Assembly (NCBI RefSeq): GCF_024756275.1
Contig: NZ_JANUGQ010000010.1
Span: 124,001-188,000 of the forward strand
Reading direction: 5' to 3'
Origin: Streptomyces pyxinae
GTDB lineage: Bacteria > Actinomycetota > Actinomycetes > Streptomycetales > Streptomycetaceae
DNA: 64,000 bases
Position 1 is the stretch's first letter, and every line of letters starts with the position of its first letter. The position numbers and the translations under genes were made by a program. Under the pieces are notes generated by a model. It saw only the letters and a list, made by a program, of their open reading frames with translations. It was not told the origin of the DNA and did no database searches. Of the stretch, positions 42,325 to 51,800 are shown piece after piece.

Positions 42325-45300
42325 GACTCTTCCTCAGCATCAGTCAGGGCACCGACCCGGCGACCGGCCGGGACGTGCTGGTCGACACCACCGCGAGCAC
42401 CACCGCCGGGGCCCTCGCCGCCCGGCTCGCGGGCCCCGCCGCCGGCGCCGAGCCGCCGGCCCTCTACGTCGGGGACCGCGAGATCGACCCCGCGCTGCCG
42501 CTCTCGGCGGCCGGGGTGCGCGACGGCGTACGGATCGGCCTCGGCGGCCCGGCCCCCGGTGAGCCGCCCCGCTACGGCCCGGGCCGGGGCGGGCTGGCGC
42601 CGCCGTCCCGTACGCCGGACGGCGAGCAACTGCCGCGCGGCGCCGGAGTGGAGCTGCATGTCACCGGTGGCCGGGGGGCCGGCCGGGTGTGGCCGCTGGC
42701 GCCGGGCACCCACGCGGTCGGGCCGCTGCCCGGCAGCGCCGTGCCGCTGGCCGGCCGGGACGTGCCGGCCGCCGGTGTCCGGGTGGCGGTCCGGCCGGAC
42801 GGCACCGTTCTGGTGCACACCGGCGGCGATGCCAAGACCGCCCTCTCGGAGTTGCGGCAGCCGCCCGAGCGGCCGCGTGCCGACGCCACGCCGCTGCCGC
42901 CCCCGCCGCCGCCCGAACTGCCGGACCCGGCCGAGGAGATCCTCGAACCGCTGCCGGCCGGCTGGCGGGAGTGGCCGGTGGGCGAGCAGCTGGTGCTGGG
43001 CGAGTTCCTGCTGCGGATCACCGAGCCGACCGAGGCGGACGCCGCCGTGGCGGTCTCGGCCGATGGGGCCTTCCTGGACTTCAACCGGCCGCCCCGGATC
43101 GTGCCGCCGCTGACGCCGGAGCGGTTCACGCTGCCGTCGCCGCCGCCCCCGCCGTCCAAGCGGCCGATCCCGCTGCTGGTGGTGGTGGCGCCGATGCTCT
43201 TCGGCATCACCATGGTCCTGATCATGAAGTCGTACTTCTTTCTGATGTTCGCCTTCTTCAGTCCCTTCCTGGCCGTCGCCAACCATGTGTCCGGCCGGAA
43301 GAACGGCGAGCGCGAGTTCCGGGCGGCGGTGGCCAGTTACCGGTCCCGGCGCGCCTCGCTGGAGCGGGACGTGTACGAGAAGGTCGACCGGGAGCGGCGG
43401 CTGCGCACGACCGGCGGCCCCGACCCGGCGGCGGCCGGGCTCTGGGCGGTCGGTCCGGGCACCCGGCTCTGGGAGCGCACCCGCGCCCACCCCGACCATC
43501 TGGCGCTGCGCATCGGCACCGTGAGCCAGCCCTCGCTGCTGACCGTGGAGGACACCTCCCGGGAGGACAACCACCGGACGGTGAACTGGCGCATCCCGGA
43601 CATGCCGGTCGGCGTCGACCTGGCCGGGGACGGTGTGGTGGGCATCGCGGGCGAGCAGAGCGCCGCGCGGTCCCTGGCGGCCTGGGCGGTGGCCCAGATG
43701 GCGATTCTGCACAGCCCGCGCGAGGTGCGGATCACGGTCCTCACCGACCCGGCGGGCGCCCCGGCCTGGGAGTGGGTGCGCTGGCTGCCGCACGCCCGGC
43801 CGGGCCAGGGCGGGGTGGCCGCCGAGCGGGCGGGCGGTCCGGCCGTGACCTTGGGCAACGACCCGGAGACGGTGGCCAACCGGGTGCAGGAGCTGGTCTC
43901 CGCCGTACGCTCCCGGATGCGCTCCAAGCAGGCGGCGATGAGCGGCGCGCTGCTCACCGAACCCGACCTGGTGGTGGTGCTGGACGGCGCCCGGCGGCTG
44001 CGTGACGTGCCGGGTGTGGTGCAGGTGCTCAAGGAGGGCCCGGCGGTCCGGGTCTTCCTGATCTGTGTGGACCAGGAGGAGCGGATGCTCCCCGAGGAGT
44101 GCGCCTCGGTGTGCGCGGTGGGCGCGCGGGAGCTGACGCTGCGCCGGACCCGGAGCGCCGATCTGACCGGCATCCGCCCGGACCTGGTGGACGCCGAGTG
44201 GTGCGAGCGGATCGGCCGGGCGCTGGCCCCGGTCCGGGACATCACCCCGGACGGCTCCGACGGCCTGCCCGACCGGGCGAGCCTGCTCCAGCTGCTGGAC
44301 CTGGAGCCGCCGGTCCCGGCCGAGCTGGTGCGCCGCTGGAGCGGCCGGCCGGCGTCGACCGGCGCGCTGCTGGGCGTCGGCTACACCGGTCCTGTCGTCT
44401 TCGACCTGGTGAAGGACGGCCCGCACGCGCTGGTGGCGGGCACCACCGGCGCGGGCAAGTCCGAGCTGCTCCAGACCCTGGTGGCCTCGCTGGCGGCGGC
44501 CAACCGGCCGGACGAGATGACCTTCGTCCTGGTCGACTACAAGGGCGGCAGCGCCTTCCGGGAGTGTGTCCAGCTGCCGCACGTGCTGGGCATGGTGACC
44601 GACCTGGACAGCCATCTGGTGGAGCGGGCGCTCACCTCGCTCAGCGCCGAACTGCTGCGCCGGGAACGGCTGCTGGCCGAGGCCGGGGCCAAGGACCACC
44701 CGGAGTACCGGGCGATGCGCCGCCGCGATCCCTCGCTGCCGCCGCTGCCCCGGCTGCTGCTGATCATCGACGAGTTCGCCACCCTCGCCCGGGACGTGCA
44801 GGAGTTCATCCCGGGTCTGGTCTCCATCGCCCAGCGCGGCCGGTCGCTCGGCATCCATCTGGTGCTGGCGACGCAGCGGCCGGCCGGTGTGGTCACCGCC
44901 GACATCCGGGCCAACACCAACCTCCGGATCGCCCTGCGGGTCACCGACGCGATGGACAGCCAGGACGTGCTGGAGGTCAATGACGCGGTGACCATCTCGG
45001 CGGCCACCCCGGGCCGGGCGCTGGCCCGGATCGGCCACCGCTCGGTGCTGCCGTTCCAGACCGCCTATGTCGGCGCCCCGCGCGAGGACACCACCACGGT
45101 GCGGCTCCCCGGCTCCGCCGAGGGCACGTTCTCCGGCGGTACGGGGGCGCCGGCGCCGCTGGGTAAGGTGCCCGCGCCGCGTGCCGAGGAGGAGGCCCCG
45201 ATCTGGACCAGCGACGTCCACTGGTCGCTGCTGGGCCGGGCCGCCGCCGAGCCGGCGCCCGGGCAGGCCGCCGAGGACGAGGACGCCGGGCTGCCGGACG

Positions 45301-47015
45301 CGGAGGGGCCGACCGACCTCACCGCCCTGGTGGCGGCGTTGCGGGAGGCCGCCGACGAGTTGTCGATCGAGCGGCAGCCCAGCCCGTGGCTGCCGCCGCT
45401 GCCGACCGCGCTGACCCTGGGCGACCTGCCCCGGCGCCCCGACCCGGGCGACGGCCGGCTGGCCCCGGTGGCCTGGGCGCTGGCGGACGTGCCGGGCGCC
45501 CAGCGCCAGGAGCCGATGGAGCTGGACCTCGCCCGCTTCGGGCACCTGTATGTCATCGGCACCCCGCGTTCCGGGCGTTCCCAGGTGCTGCGCACCATGG
45601 CCGGGGCGCTGGCCCGCCGGCACTCCTCGGCCGATGTGCACCTGTACGGGATCGACGCGGCGGGCGGCGCGCTCGCCGCGCTGACCGCGCTGCCGCACTG
45701 CGGTGCCGTGGTGCCGCGCGCCGACCTGGAGCGGCTGAACCGGCTGCTGGCCCGGCTGCTCGCGGAGATGGGCCGCCGTCAGGAGCTGCTGACCGGCCAC
45801 GGGGTCGCCTCGCTCACCGAGCTGCGGGGGCTGCTGCCCGCCGCCGAGCGGCCCGCCCATCTGATGGTGCTGATCGACGGCTGGGACTCGCTGACCGCGC
45901 TGCTCCAGGACCACGACGGCGGCCGGCCGGTGCAGGAGCTGACCGCGCTGATCCGGGAGGGCGCGCCGATGGGCATCCATGTGATCGCCACCTCGGAGCG
46001 GGCGCTGCTGGCCGGCAAGGTCGCCTCGCTCAACGACGAGCGGCTGCTGCTGCGGCTGACCGACCGGAACGAGTACATGCTGGCCGGCATCCAGGCCAGG
46101 CAGATCCCGGCCGTGGTGCCGCAGGGCCGGGGCTGGCGCGGCGGCAGCGCCACCGAGCTCCAGGTGGCGCTGGTCGGCGAGGAGGCGGCGGCCGGGTCCA
46201 TCGCGTCCGGCCGGGACCAGGCCGAGGCGCTGCGCCGGATCGGTGAGGAGGCGGCCCGCCGGGACCGGGACCTGCCGGCCGCCCGGCGCCCGGCGAAGGT
46301 GCTCACCCTGCCCCGGCAGGTCTCCTTCACGGACGCGTACGAGAAGGTGCCCGCCGGTCAGCGGCGGCCGCTCTGGGGGCTGCTGGGCATCGGCGGCGAC
46401 GATCTGGAGCCGCTGGGCGTGGACTTCGCGGCCGACTCGCCGTCGTTCCTGATCAGCGGTCCGCCCGGAGCCGGCCGGTCGACCGCGCTGGCGAGCCTGG
46501 CGGTGTCGCTGCTGGCCGGCGGCACCCGGGTGGTGGTGCTCACCCCGCGCGAGTCGCCGCTGCGCGGGCTGCGCCGCCATCCGCAGGCGGTGGTGCTGGA
46601 GTCGCCCGACCCGATGCCCGAGGAGGTCAGCGAGGCGCTCGCCGGGCCCGGCCCGGCCGTAGTGCTGGTGGACGACGCCGATCTGCTGGCGCAGTTGCCG
46701 GCCGCCGACTCGGTGCTGCGGGAGATCGCGGCGACCGGCCGGGACCGGGGCCTCGGGCTCGCGGTGGCGGCCACCGGCGAGACGCTGACCTCGGCCGGCA
46801 TCGGCTGGCTGGGCCAGGTCCGGCGGGTGCGCAAGGGTGTGCTGCTGTCCCCGCAGTCGCCCACCGAGGGCGATCTGCTGGGCGTACGGCTGCCGTACGA
46901 CCAGTTGCGTGGCCGGCCGGTGCCGGGGCGCGGGCTGACGGTGGACCCGGTGACGGGGCTGCTGGTGTCGGTGCTGATCCCGGAGACCGTGCTGCGCTCG
47001 GACGACGGGGCCTGA
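42321..47015 (+). CDS. eccC: EssC/EccC-type FtsK-SpoIIIE ATPase of a type VII secretion system
   Basis: A 1564-aa motor protein starting at GTG 42321 in the GTGA overlap. Residues 1-270 are beta-rich and FHA-like, as in EssC. Two close membrane helices occupy ~282-318 (PIPLLVVVAPMLFGITMVLIM, FFLMFAFFSPFLAVANHV). Three P-loop domains follow. D1 has a canonical Walker A (GTTGAGKS, 707-714) and Walker B (LLLIIDE, to ~818). D2 (GTPRSGRS, ~1080) and D3 (GPPGAGRS, ~1380) have Arg in place of the Walker Lys. It should form the hexameric inner-membrane translocase that recognises WXG100 substrates. Two WXG100-like genes and a giant effector-like gene follow directly. Confidence 0.94.
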   Translation: MRLFLSISQGTDPATGRDVLVDTTASTTAGALAARLAGPAAGAEPPALYVGDREIDPALPLSAAGVRDGVRIGLGGPAPGEPPRYGPGRGGLAPPSRTPDGEQLPRGAGVELHVTGGRGAGRVWPLAPGTHAVGPLPGSAVPLAGRDVPAAGVRVAVRPDGTVLVHTGGDAKTALSELRQPPERPRADATPLPPPPPPELPDPAEEILEPLPAGWREWPVGEQLVLGEFLLRITEPTEADAAVAVSADGAFLDFNRPPRIVPPLTPERFTLPSPPPPPSKRPIPLLVVVAPMLFGITMVLIMKSYFFLMFAFFSPFLAVANHVSGRKNGEREFRAAVASYRSRRASLERDVYEKVDRERRLRTTGGPDPAAAGLWAVGPGTRLWERTRAHPDHLALRIGTVSQPSLLTVEDTSREDNHRTVNWRIPDMPVGVDLAGDGVVGIAGEQSAARSLAAWAVAQMAILHSPREVRITVLTDPAGAPAWEWVRWLPHARPGQGGVAAERAGGPAVTLGNDPETVANRVQELVSAVRSRMRSKQAAMSGALLTEPDLVVVLDGARRLRDVPGVVQVLKEGPAVRVFLICVDQEERMLPEECASVCAVGARELTLRRTRSADLTGIRPDLVDAEWCERIGRALAPVRDITPDGSDGLPDRASLLQLLDLEPPVPAELVRRWSGRPASTGALLGVGYTGPVVFDLVKDGPHALVAGTTGAGKSELLQTLVASLAAANRPDEMTFVLVDYKGGSAFRECVQLPHVLGMVTDLDSHLVERALTSLSAELLRRERLLAEAGAKDHPEYRAMRRRDPSLPPLPRLLLIIDEFATLARDVQEFIPGLVSIAQRGRSLGIHLVLATQRPAGVVTADIRANTNLRIALRVTDAMDSQDVLEVNDAVTISAATPGRALARIGHRSVLPFQTAYVGAPREDTTTVRLPGSAEGTFSGGTGAPAPLGKVPAPRAEEEAPIWTSDVHWSLLGRAAAEPAPGQAAEDEDAGLPDAEGPTDLTALVAALREAADELSIERQPSPWLPPLPTALTLGDLPRRPDPGDGRLAPVAWALADVPGAQRQEPMELDLARFGHLYVIGTPRSGRSQVLRTMAGALARRHSSADVHLYGIDAAGGALAALTALPHCGAVVPRADLERLNRLLARLLAEMGRRQELLTGHGVASLTELRGLLPAAERPAHLMVLIDGWDSLTALLQDHDGGRPVQELTALIREGAPMGIHVIATSERALLAGKVASLNDERLLLRLTDRNEYMLAGIQARQIPAVVPQGRGWRGGSATELQVALVGEEAAAGSIASGRDQAEALRRIGEEAARRDRDLPAARRPAKVLTLPRQVSFTDAYEKVPAGQRRPLWGLLGIGGDDLEPLGVDFAADSPSFLISGPPGAGRSTALASLAVSLLAGGTRVVVLTPRESPLRGLRRHPQAVVLESPDPMPEEVSEALAGPGPAVVLVDDADLLAQLPAADSVLREIAATGRDRGLGLAVAATGETLTSAGIGWLGQVRRVRKGVLLSPQSPTEGDLLGVRLPYDQLRGRPVPGRGLTVDPVTGLLVSVLIPETVLRSDDGA

Positions 47016-47035
47016 GCCGGACCCCGCCCCGGACA

Positions 47036-47078
47036 ACGACCGGGCCCCCGCCGTCGAGGACGGCGGGGGCCCGGTCGT
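47036..47078. terminator. Very strong bidirectional terminator
   Basis: A perfect 20-bp stem (47036-47055 with 47059-47078) with a GAG loop lies between the convergent eccC and WXG100-type genes, 20 bp after the eccC stop and 39 bp after the other gene's stop. Confidence 0.85.
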
Positions 47079-47117
47079 ACGCGGGGGCACTCGGCGGGGA
47101 GCACCCGGAAGGGGTGC

Positions 47118-47426
47118 TCAGTGAGCGTTGTTGGTGCTGGACGCGATGTCCGCGTCCATCTTCTCCACCGACTCCTTGATCTTGGTGAACTGGGTGGCGA
47201 AGCTGTTGATGGACTCCACCGCCTGCTGGAGCGAGGCGGTCAGCTTCTCGTAGGCCGCCTTCATCGCCGGGCTGCTCTGCTGCATGAACAGGCCGTTGTC
47301 GAGCAGGCCCTCGACGGAGGTCTTGGTGGAGAGCAGGTGCGGGTTGATGTCCCGGACGGCCTGGTTCATGGTGTTGGAGACCCGCATGATCTCGTTGTAG
47401 TCGATATTGATGTTGCCGGCGGGCAT
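47118..47426 (-). CDS. WXG100-like (EsxA-type) T7SS protein
   Basis: A 102-aa helical-hairpin protein with the composition and length of WXG100 proteins: two long helices (NINIDYNEIMRVSNTMNQAVRDINPHL and SPAMKAAYEKLTASLQQAVESINSFATQFTKIKESVEKMDADI) joined by LDNGLFMQQS. The WXG motif itself is replaced by NGL at the bend; no Trp is present, and a C-terminal YxxxD/E signal is not obvious. It is expected to be secreted or to act as a heterodimer partner of the WXG-like protein encoded 105 nt upstream in the same direction. The position next to EccC supports the assignment. Confidence 0.85.
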   Translation of the reverse strand: MPAGNINIDYNEIMRVSNTMNQAVRDINPHLLSTKTSVEGLLDNGLFMQQSSPAMKAAYEKLTASLQQAVESINSFATQFTKIKESVEKMDADIASSTNNAH

Positions 47427-47531
47427 GGATCGCTCCTCTGGGTGGTGTCTTCTTCGTACGGAAGGGTGCGGGAGGCGTACGGTCGCGCACGGCTCCGCAC
47501 CCCGGGGTGGTGGTCAGGGGTCCGGCTCGGG

Positions 47532-48524
47532 TCAGTCGTCGTCCGACTTCTTCGTCCAGCCGGAGTTGTCGTCGGCGGAGTCGCTGGTCCACTCCTCGGT
47601 GCGGCCGTTGGTCACCACCTTCTTGGTGCCGCTGCCGTCCTCCTTGACCTCGATCGTGGTCACGACCTCGTTGCCGTTGAGGTCGGCCGAGGTGGTGGAG
47701 GTGCCCTTCACCTTCTCCGGGTTGCCGTCGTCGTCGTAACCGTCGGTGGTGTAGGTGGTGGTGGTGTCCCGGTGACCGGTGGTGGTGTTGTAGACCGAGT
47801 CGCTGGTGCCCTTGGTGGTGGACTCCTTGCCCTCGGTGTCCTTGGTGACGCTGGTGAAGTCGTCCTTGGTCGTCTTGGTGTCACCCGACTCGGTGGTGTT
47901 CGAGGTGCCGTTGGTCGTGGTGACGTTGCCGTAGACGTCGGTGGCGGACGAGTCGTAGGTGCCGTCGGCGTGGTAGTTGGTGACGTCCTTGCTGGTCATC
48001 CCGGAGCTGGTGCGGATCTCCGTGGTGATCTTGGTGGGTTTGCCGTCCGGGCCGTACTCGTAGGTCGTGGTCGTGGAGTTGCCGTGGCCGTCCGAGGTGG
48101 TCCAGGTGGTGGGGCGGTCGCCCTCCGGCGGCTTGGGCGCGTGCGGGTCGTTGGGGTCGACATTGCCCTTCGCCACCTGCTCCTGCCACTTGTCCCAGAT
48201 GTCCTTCTGGGTGGTGTACAGATCCGCGGCGAGCGACGCCTCCTGCTTGCTGGCCTCCCCGGCCAGCCGGAAGTCCCAGTCCGCCCAGCCCCGGGCGACG
48301 CCCTCGTAGAGACTGCCCAGCTTCTCCAGCTTCTCCTCGGAGCGCTTGAACGAGCTCTTCCAGGTCGTGTAGTAGCTGCGGATCGCGGTCGCCACGCCGT
48401 AGCCGACCTCCGCCGACGAGTAGTCGTGCTTGCCGTTACGGGCCTGCTCCACCTGCCCCTTGAGCGTGCGCGCCTTCTGCGCCACCTGGTTGAGCAACTC
48501 GTAATCGACGACGATGTCAGGCAC
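47532..48524 (-). CDS. WXG100-like protein with extended Thr-rich beta-type tail
   Basis: A 330-aa protein. Residues 1-120 are helical and WXG100-like (LLNQVAQKARTLKGQVEQARNG..., then GWADWDFRLAGEASKQEASLAADLY). From ~130 the sequence is a Thr/Ser/Asp/Asn/Gly-rich array of short beta-prone segments with YD-repeat-like units (TTYEYGPDGKPTKITTEI, YHADGTYDSSATDVYGN, GYDDDGNPEKVKGTST), low in hydrophobics, ending in an acidic tail. A ~100-aa Esx protein would normally stop after the helices. The tail could be an extracellular stalk or adhesive domain (inference). Probably cotranscribed with the smaller WXG100-like gene downstream. Confidence 0.82.
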   Translation of the reverse strand: MPDIVVDYELLNQVAQKARTLKGQVEQARNGKHDYSSAEVGYGVATAIRSYYTTWKSSFKRSEEKLEKLGSLYEGVARGWADWDFRLAGEASKQEASLAADLYTTQKDIWDKWQEQVAKGNVDPNDPHAPKPPEGDRPTTWTTSDGHGNSTTTTYEYGPDGKPTKITTEIRTSSGMTSKDVTNYHADGTYDSSATDVYGNVTTTNGTSNTTESGDTKTTKDDFTSVTKDTEGKESTTKGTSDSVYNTTTGHRDTTTTYTTDGYDDDGNPEKVKGTSTTSADLNGNEVVTTIEVKEDGSGTKKVVTNGRTEEWTSDSADDNSGWTKKSDDD

Positions 48525-48626
48525 GGCACTCCTCCGCGGGGGGTAGCGAACAATGGTTCAACTGTGCAACGCAGCCGGCCGCCGAACGGTTCACGAAAAC
48601 GCCGCGACCTGGCATGTTGTGATGTC

Positions 48627-48641
48627 GTTCACAGAGTGAAC
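48627..48641. promoter_or_regulatory. Inverted repeat GTTCAC-AGA-GTGAAC in divergent promoter region
   Basis: A perfect 6+3+6 repeat lies in the 286-bp gap between the divergent WXG-like and giant-effector genes. Two more GGTTCA copies lie at 48555 and 48588, 33 bp apart. The gap is relatively AT-rich near the WXG-like gene, as expected for a control region. Confidence 0.5.
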
Positions 48642-48810
48642 CACCGGCCCGCCGGGATGCGTTCCTCCAGTGGGGCTGCCGGAGGCAGGCCGTCCGCCGG
48701 AGGCGGGTCAGTCCGCCCGGAGCGGCGGCCGGCACCAGGAACACGCGGCAGGAACACGCGTGTACGGCTCGCGCCGCACACGCATCGAGCAAGGGCAAGG
48801 GAGACGACAG

Positions 48811-51800
48811 GTGGCACGTCCCGGTGACTGGAGCGCCCTCGGCCTCGGCGGCGACCCGACGCCGGGCGACGCCTCGGTGATCAACGGCATCGCCGACGCC
48901 ATGCGCGACCTGGCCTCCTCCGCGGCCACCGTCAACACCGGGCTGCGCGAGCTCCAGAACACCGCCGGGGACGGCCAGCGGTTCATCGGCAAGACCGCCG
49001 ACGCGCTGCGCGACCAAGTGGACGACCATCTCCACAAGTTCGTGGGGCGGGTGGAGGAGTCCTTCCACATCGCGGAGGGCGCGCTGCGCACCTACGCCAC
49101 CGCCGTCACCAACGCCCAGGCCGAGGCCGACCAGGCGCTGAGCTCCATTCAGGGGCTGTCCGACGACGACCCCGGCCGCGAGACGATGAAGCAGCGCGCC
49201 AGTGACGCCAAGTCGGATCTGGAGACGGCGGCCACCAACCTCCGCAGCTCGCTGAGCCACGCCGGCAGTCTGATGGTCCAGCCGGTGAGCGACTGCGATC
49301 TGTTCTGGGAGGCGTTCCAGTGGCTGACGATCATCATCTCGGTGATCGCGGTCTTCACCGGCGGCATCCTCGGCATCATCGCCTGGGGCATGAACGCCGC
49401 CCTGCTCATCAAGACCATCGTGGACTTCAGCCAGGGCAAGGCCAGCGGCCTCGAACTGGGCCTCGCCTTCCTCGGGGTGCTCTTCCCCAGCACCAAGGGC
49501 ATCAACGTCGGCCAGCTGATCAAGGGGCTGGGCAACACCCTCAAGACCGGGATCGGGAGTCTCTCGGCCGGCGGCAAGGCGCTCTCCCTCCAGGCCGGGA
49601 ACATCGCCCGGCTGACCGGTCTGCCGAAGATCGTCATCGTGCCGGTGGTCGCGGGCGCCAAGGTCGGAGCCTCGTTCCGGAGCGGCTTCGACGACCTGGT
49701 GCGGCTGGTCGGTGACGACTGGGCCCGGGTGACCGGGAACGTCACCGGCACCTGGGGCAAGGTCGGCGCCTACGGACTGGTCACCATCGAGCGGATGGGC
49801 CGGTTCACGGTCGCGGCCCTGGTCCCGCTGAACGCGACGGAGATCGGTGTGCTCGGCTTCGGGGGCGCGGCCCGGCTCGCCTTCGGTGAGCGGGTGCTCG
49901 GCATCCCGCACCCCCAGCTGCACGAGCTGCTGGTCAACGCGGGACGCACCGACAGCATTCTGCGCGGCGGGTCCCCGGCCACCCACATCACCCCGGGCAC
50001 GCTGGTCCCGGTGCCCCGGGTCAGCCCGGCCGGTGTGCACTTCGCCCCCGGCTTCACCGCCGGTGTCCCGCCGCTGACCGCCTTCCGGCCCGGCACCGCC
50101 GGGTTCGGCGGGCTGACCGACCTGTTCCACCTCTCGATGACCAGGCTGCCGACCGTCGACCTCGGTGCGCTGGGCTTCGGCGGGCTGCGCGCGCTGCCCG
50201 CTCCGGGCGCGGGTCTGGGGCCGGGCGCCCATCTGGTGCCCGGCGCGATCGGAGCCGTACCGCCGGTCGGCCAGGTGAGCCTGCCACCGGGCGTGATGGG
50301 GGCCGTACCGCCGGTGGGCCAGGTGAGCCTGCCGCCGGGCATGGTCGGAGCCGTACCGCCGGTGAGTCAGGTGAGCCTGCCGCCGGGCATGGTCGGAGCC
50401 GTACCGCCGGTGGGCCAGATGCACCTGCCGCCGGGCACGGTCGGGCTGACCGCCAACCCGGTGTCGGTGCCGGGGCTGACGCACTTCGGCGGGCTCACCC
50501 CGGCGCCCGCGCTGGTGACGCCGCCGGTGCCGCACGGGATGACGGTGGGCGCGGGCGGGCTGACCCTGCCGGCCACGCACGGGCTCGGCACCTCCGGGCC
50601 CGGGACGCACGGCGCGGTGGACCTGCTGCACCAGACCGACCTGGCGGCGGGTCAGGTACGGCTGGACAGCAATCTGCTGCTGCCCGGCCACACCGCCGTC
50701 GATCTGCTCAGTGACGCCCGCGGCGCGGGCCCGGTCGGCCATCTCGCCCCGGACGTGGACCTGGGTCTGCACACCGGTACGGCGCACACCGCGCATGTCC
50801 CGGCCGTCGGGATGGGCGACGGCGTGGCGCTGGCCCGGGGCGCGGTCGGGTACGCCGAGGACCTCAACGACCTGACCATCGGTGAGCTGCACGCGCTGGC
50901 CGTCGGCGACGTGGCGGTGACCGGCATCCGGGCGGACGGCATCTCGCTGCGGATCGGTGACACCCCGGCGCGGACCATCGACGCCCACACGGTGGCCGCC
51001 ACCGCGCCGGTCGGCCCGGCTCCGGTGAGCCACCTGCCGGGGACGGGCGCCGCCGCGCACGCGCCCGGCACCGGGGCCGTGACGCACGTCCCGGGCGGGG
51101 TCCCGGAGACGGGCGCCCTCCAGGTGCCCGGCACCGGCTCCGCCGGCCTCCCCGGTTCGAAGGCGCTGCACGTGCCGGAGGCCGGCCCCGGCTCGGCCGG
51201 CGTCGGTACGGGAGCCCTGCACGTACCGGAGACCGGCGCCGTGCAGCTGCCGGTCCCGGGCACCGGCCACGTACCGTCGGTCGCCCCGCACCCGCCCGCC
51301 GCCGCGTCCGGCCCCACCCCGGCCCCGGCCGTCCCCGGCGCCGGACAGGCCGTCACCAAGGCCCCGGTGCCGGGCGGCACCCACGGGGTGCCCGCGCCGG
51401 GCCGCTCCGGAGTTCCGGTCCCGGAGCGGCCCGGGGCCGCGGCTCCCGGCACCGGCGACCGGGCGGTGACCCCCGCGCCGGCCGCCGCCACCCCGGCACC
51501 GCCCGCGCTCTCCCCGAAGGAGCTGGCCCTCGGTCTGCTGCGCGGCGACAACCCGCCGGCCCCGGTGCCCGCCGGGCAGAGCGCCCGCGCCGGGGACGTC
51601 TCCGGGGTCTCGGCCCGGCCCGCGCTGGACAGCTCCGGCGGCGGGCACGGCGCGGCGGCCCATGACGCCCTGGACCTGGTGGCCCGGCCCGGCCGCGCCG
51701 CCGACACCGGCACCACCCTGCCGCCGCTGAACGTGTCCCGGCTGGAGCCCAGCGCCCCGGTGCCGGTCCCCGGCAAGGCGGGCGAGCCGGTGCCCGTGCC

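Noticed and set aside
40290..47090. Very long - strand open frame (2266 codons) opposite the membrane protein and ATPase genes
   Set aside because: Antisense shadow caused by high GC; composition is Arg/Gly/His/Gln-rich with no domain, while the + strand encodes clear protein families.
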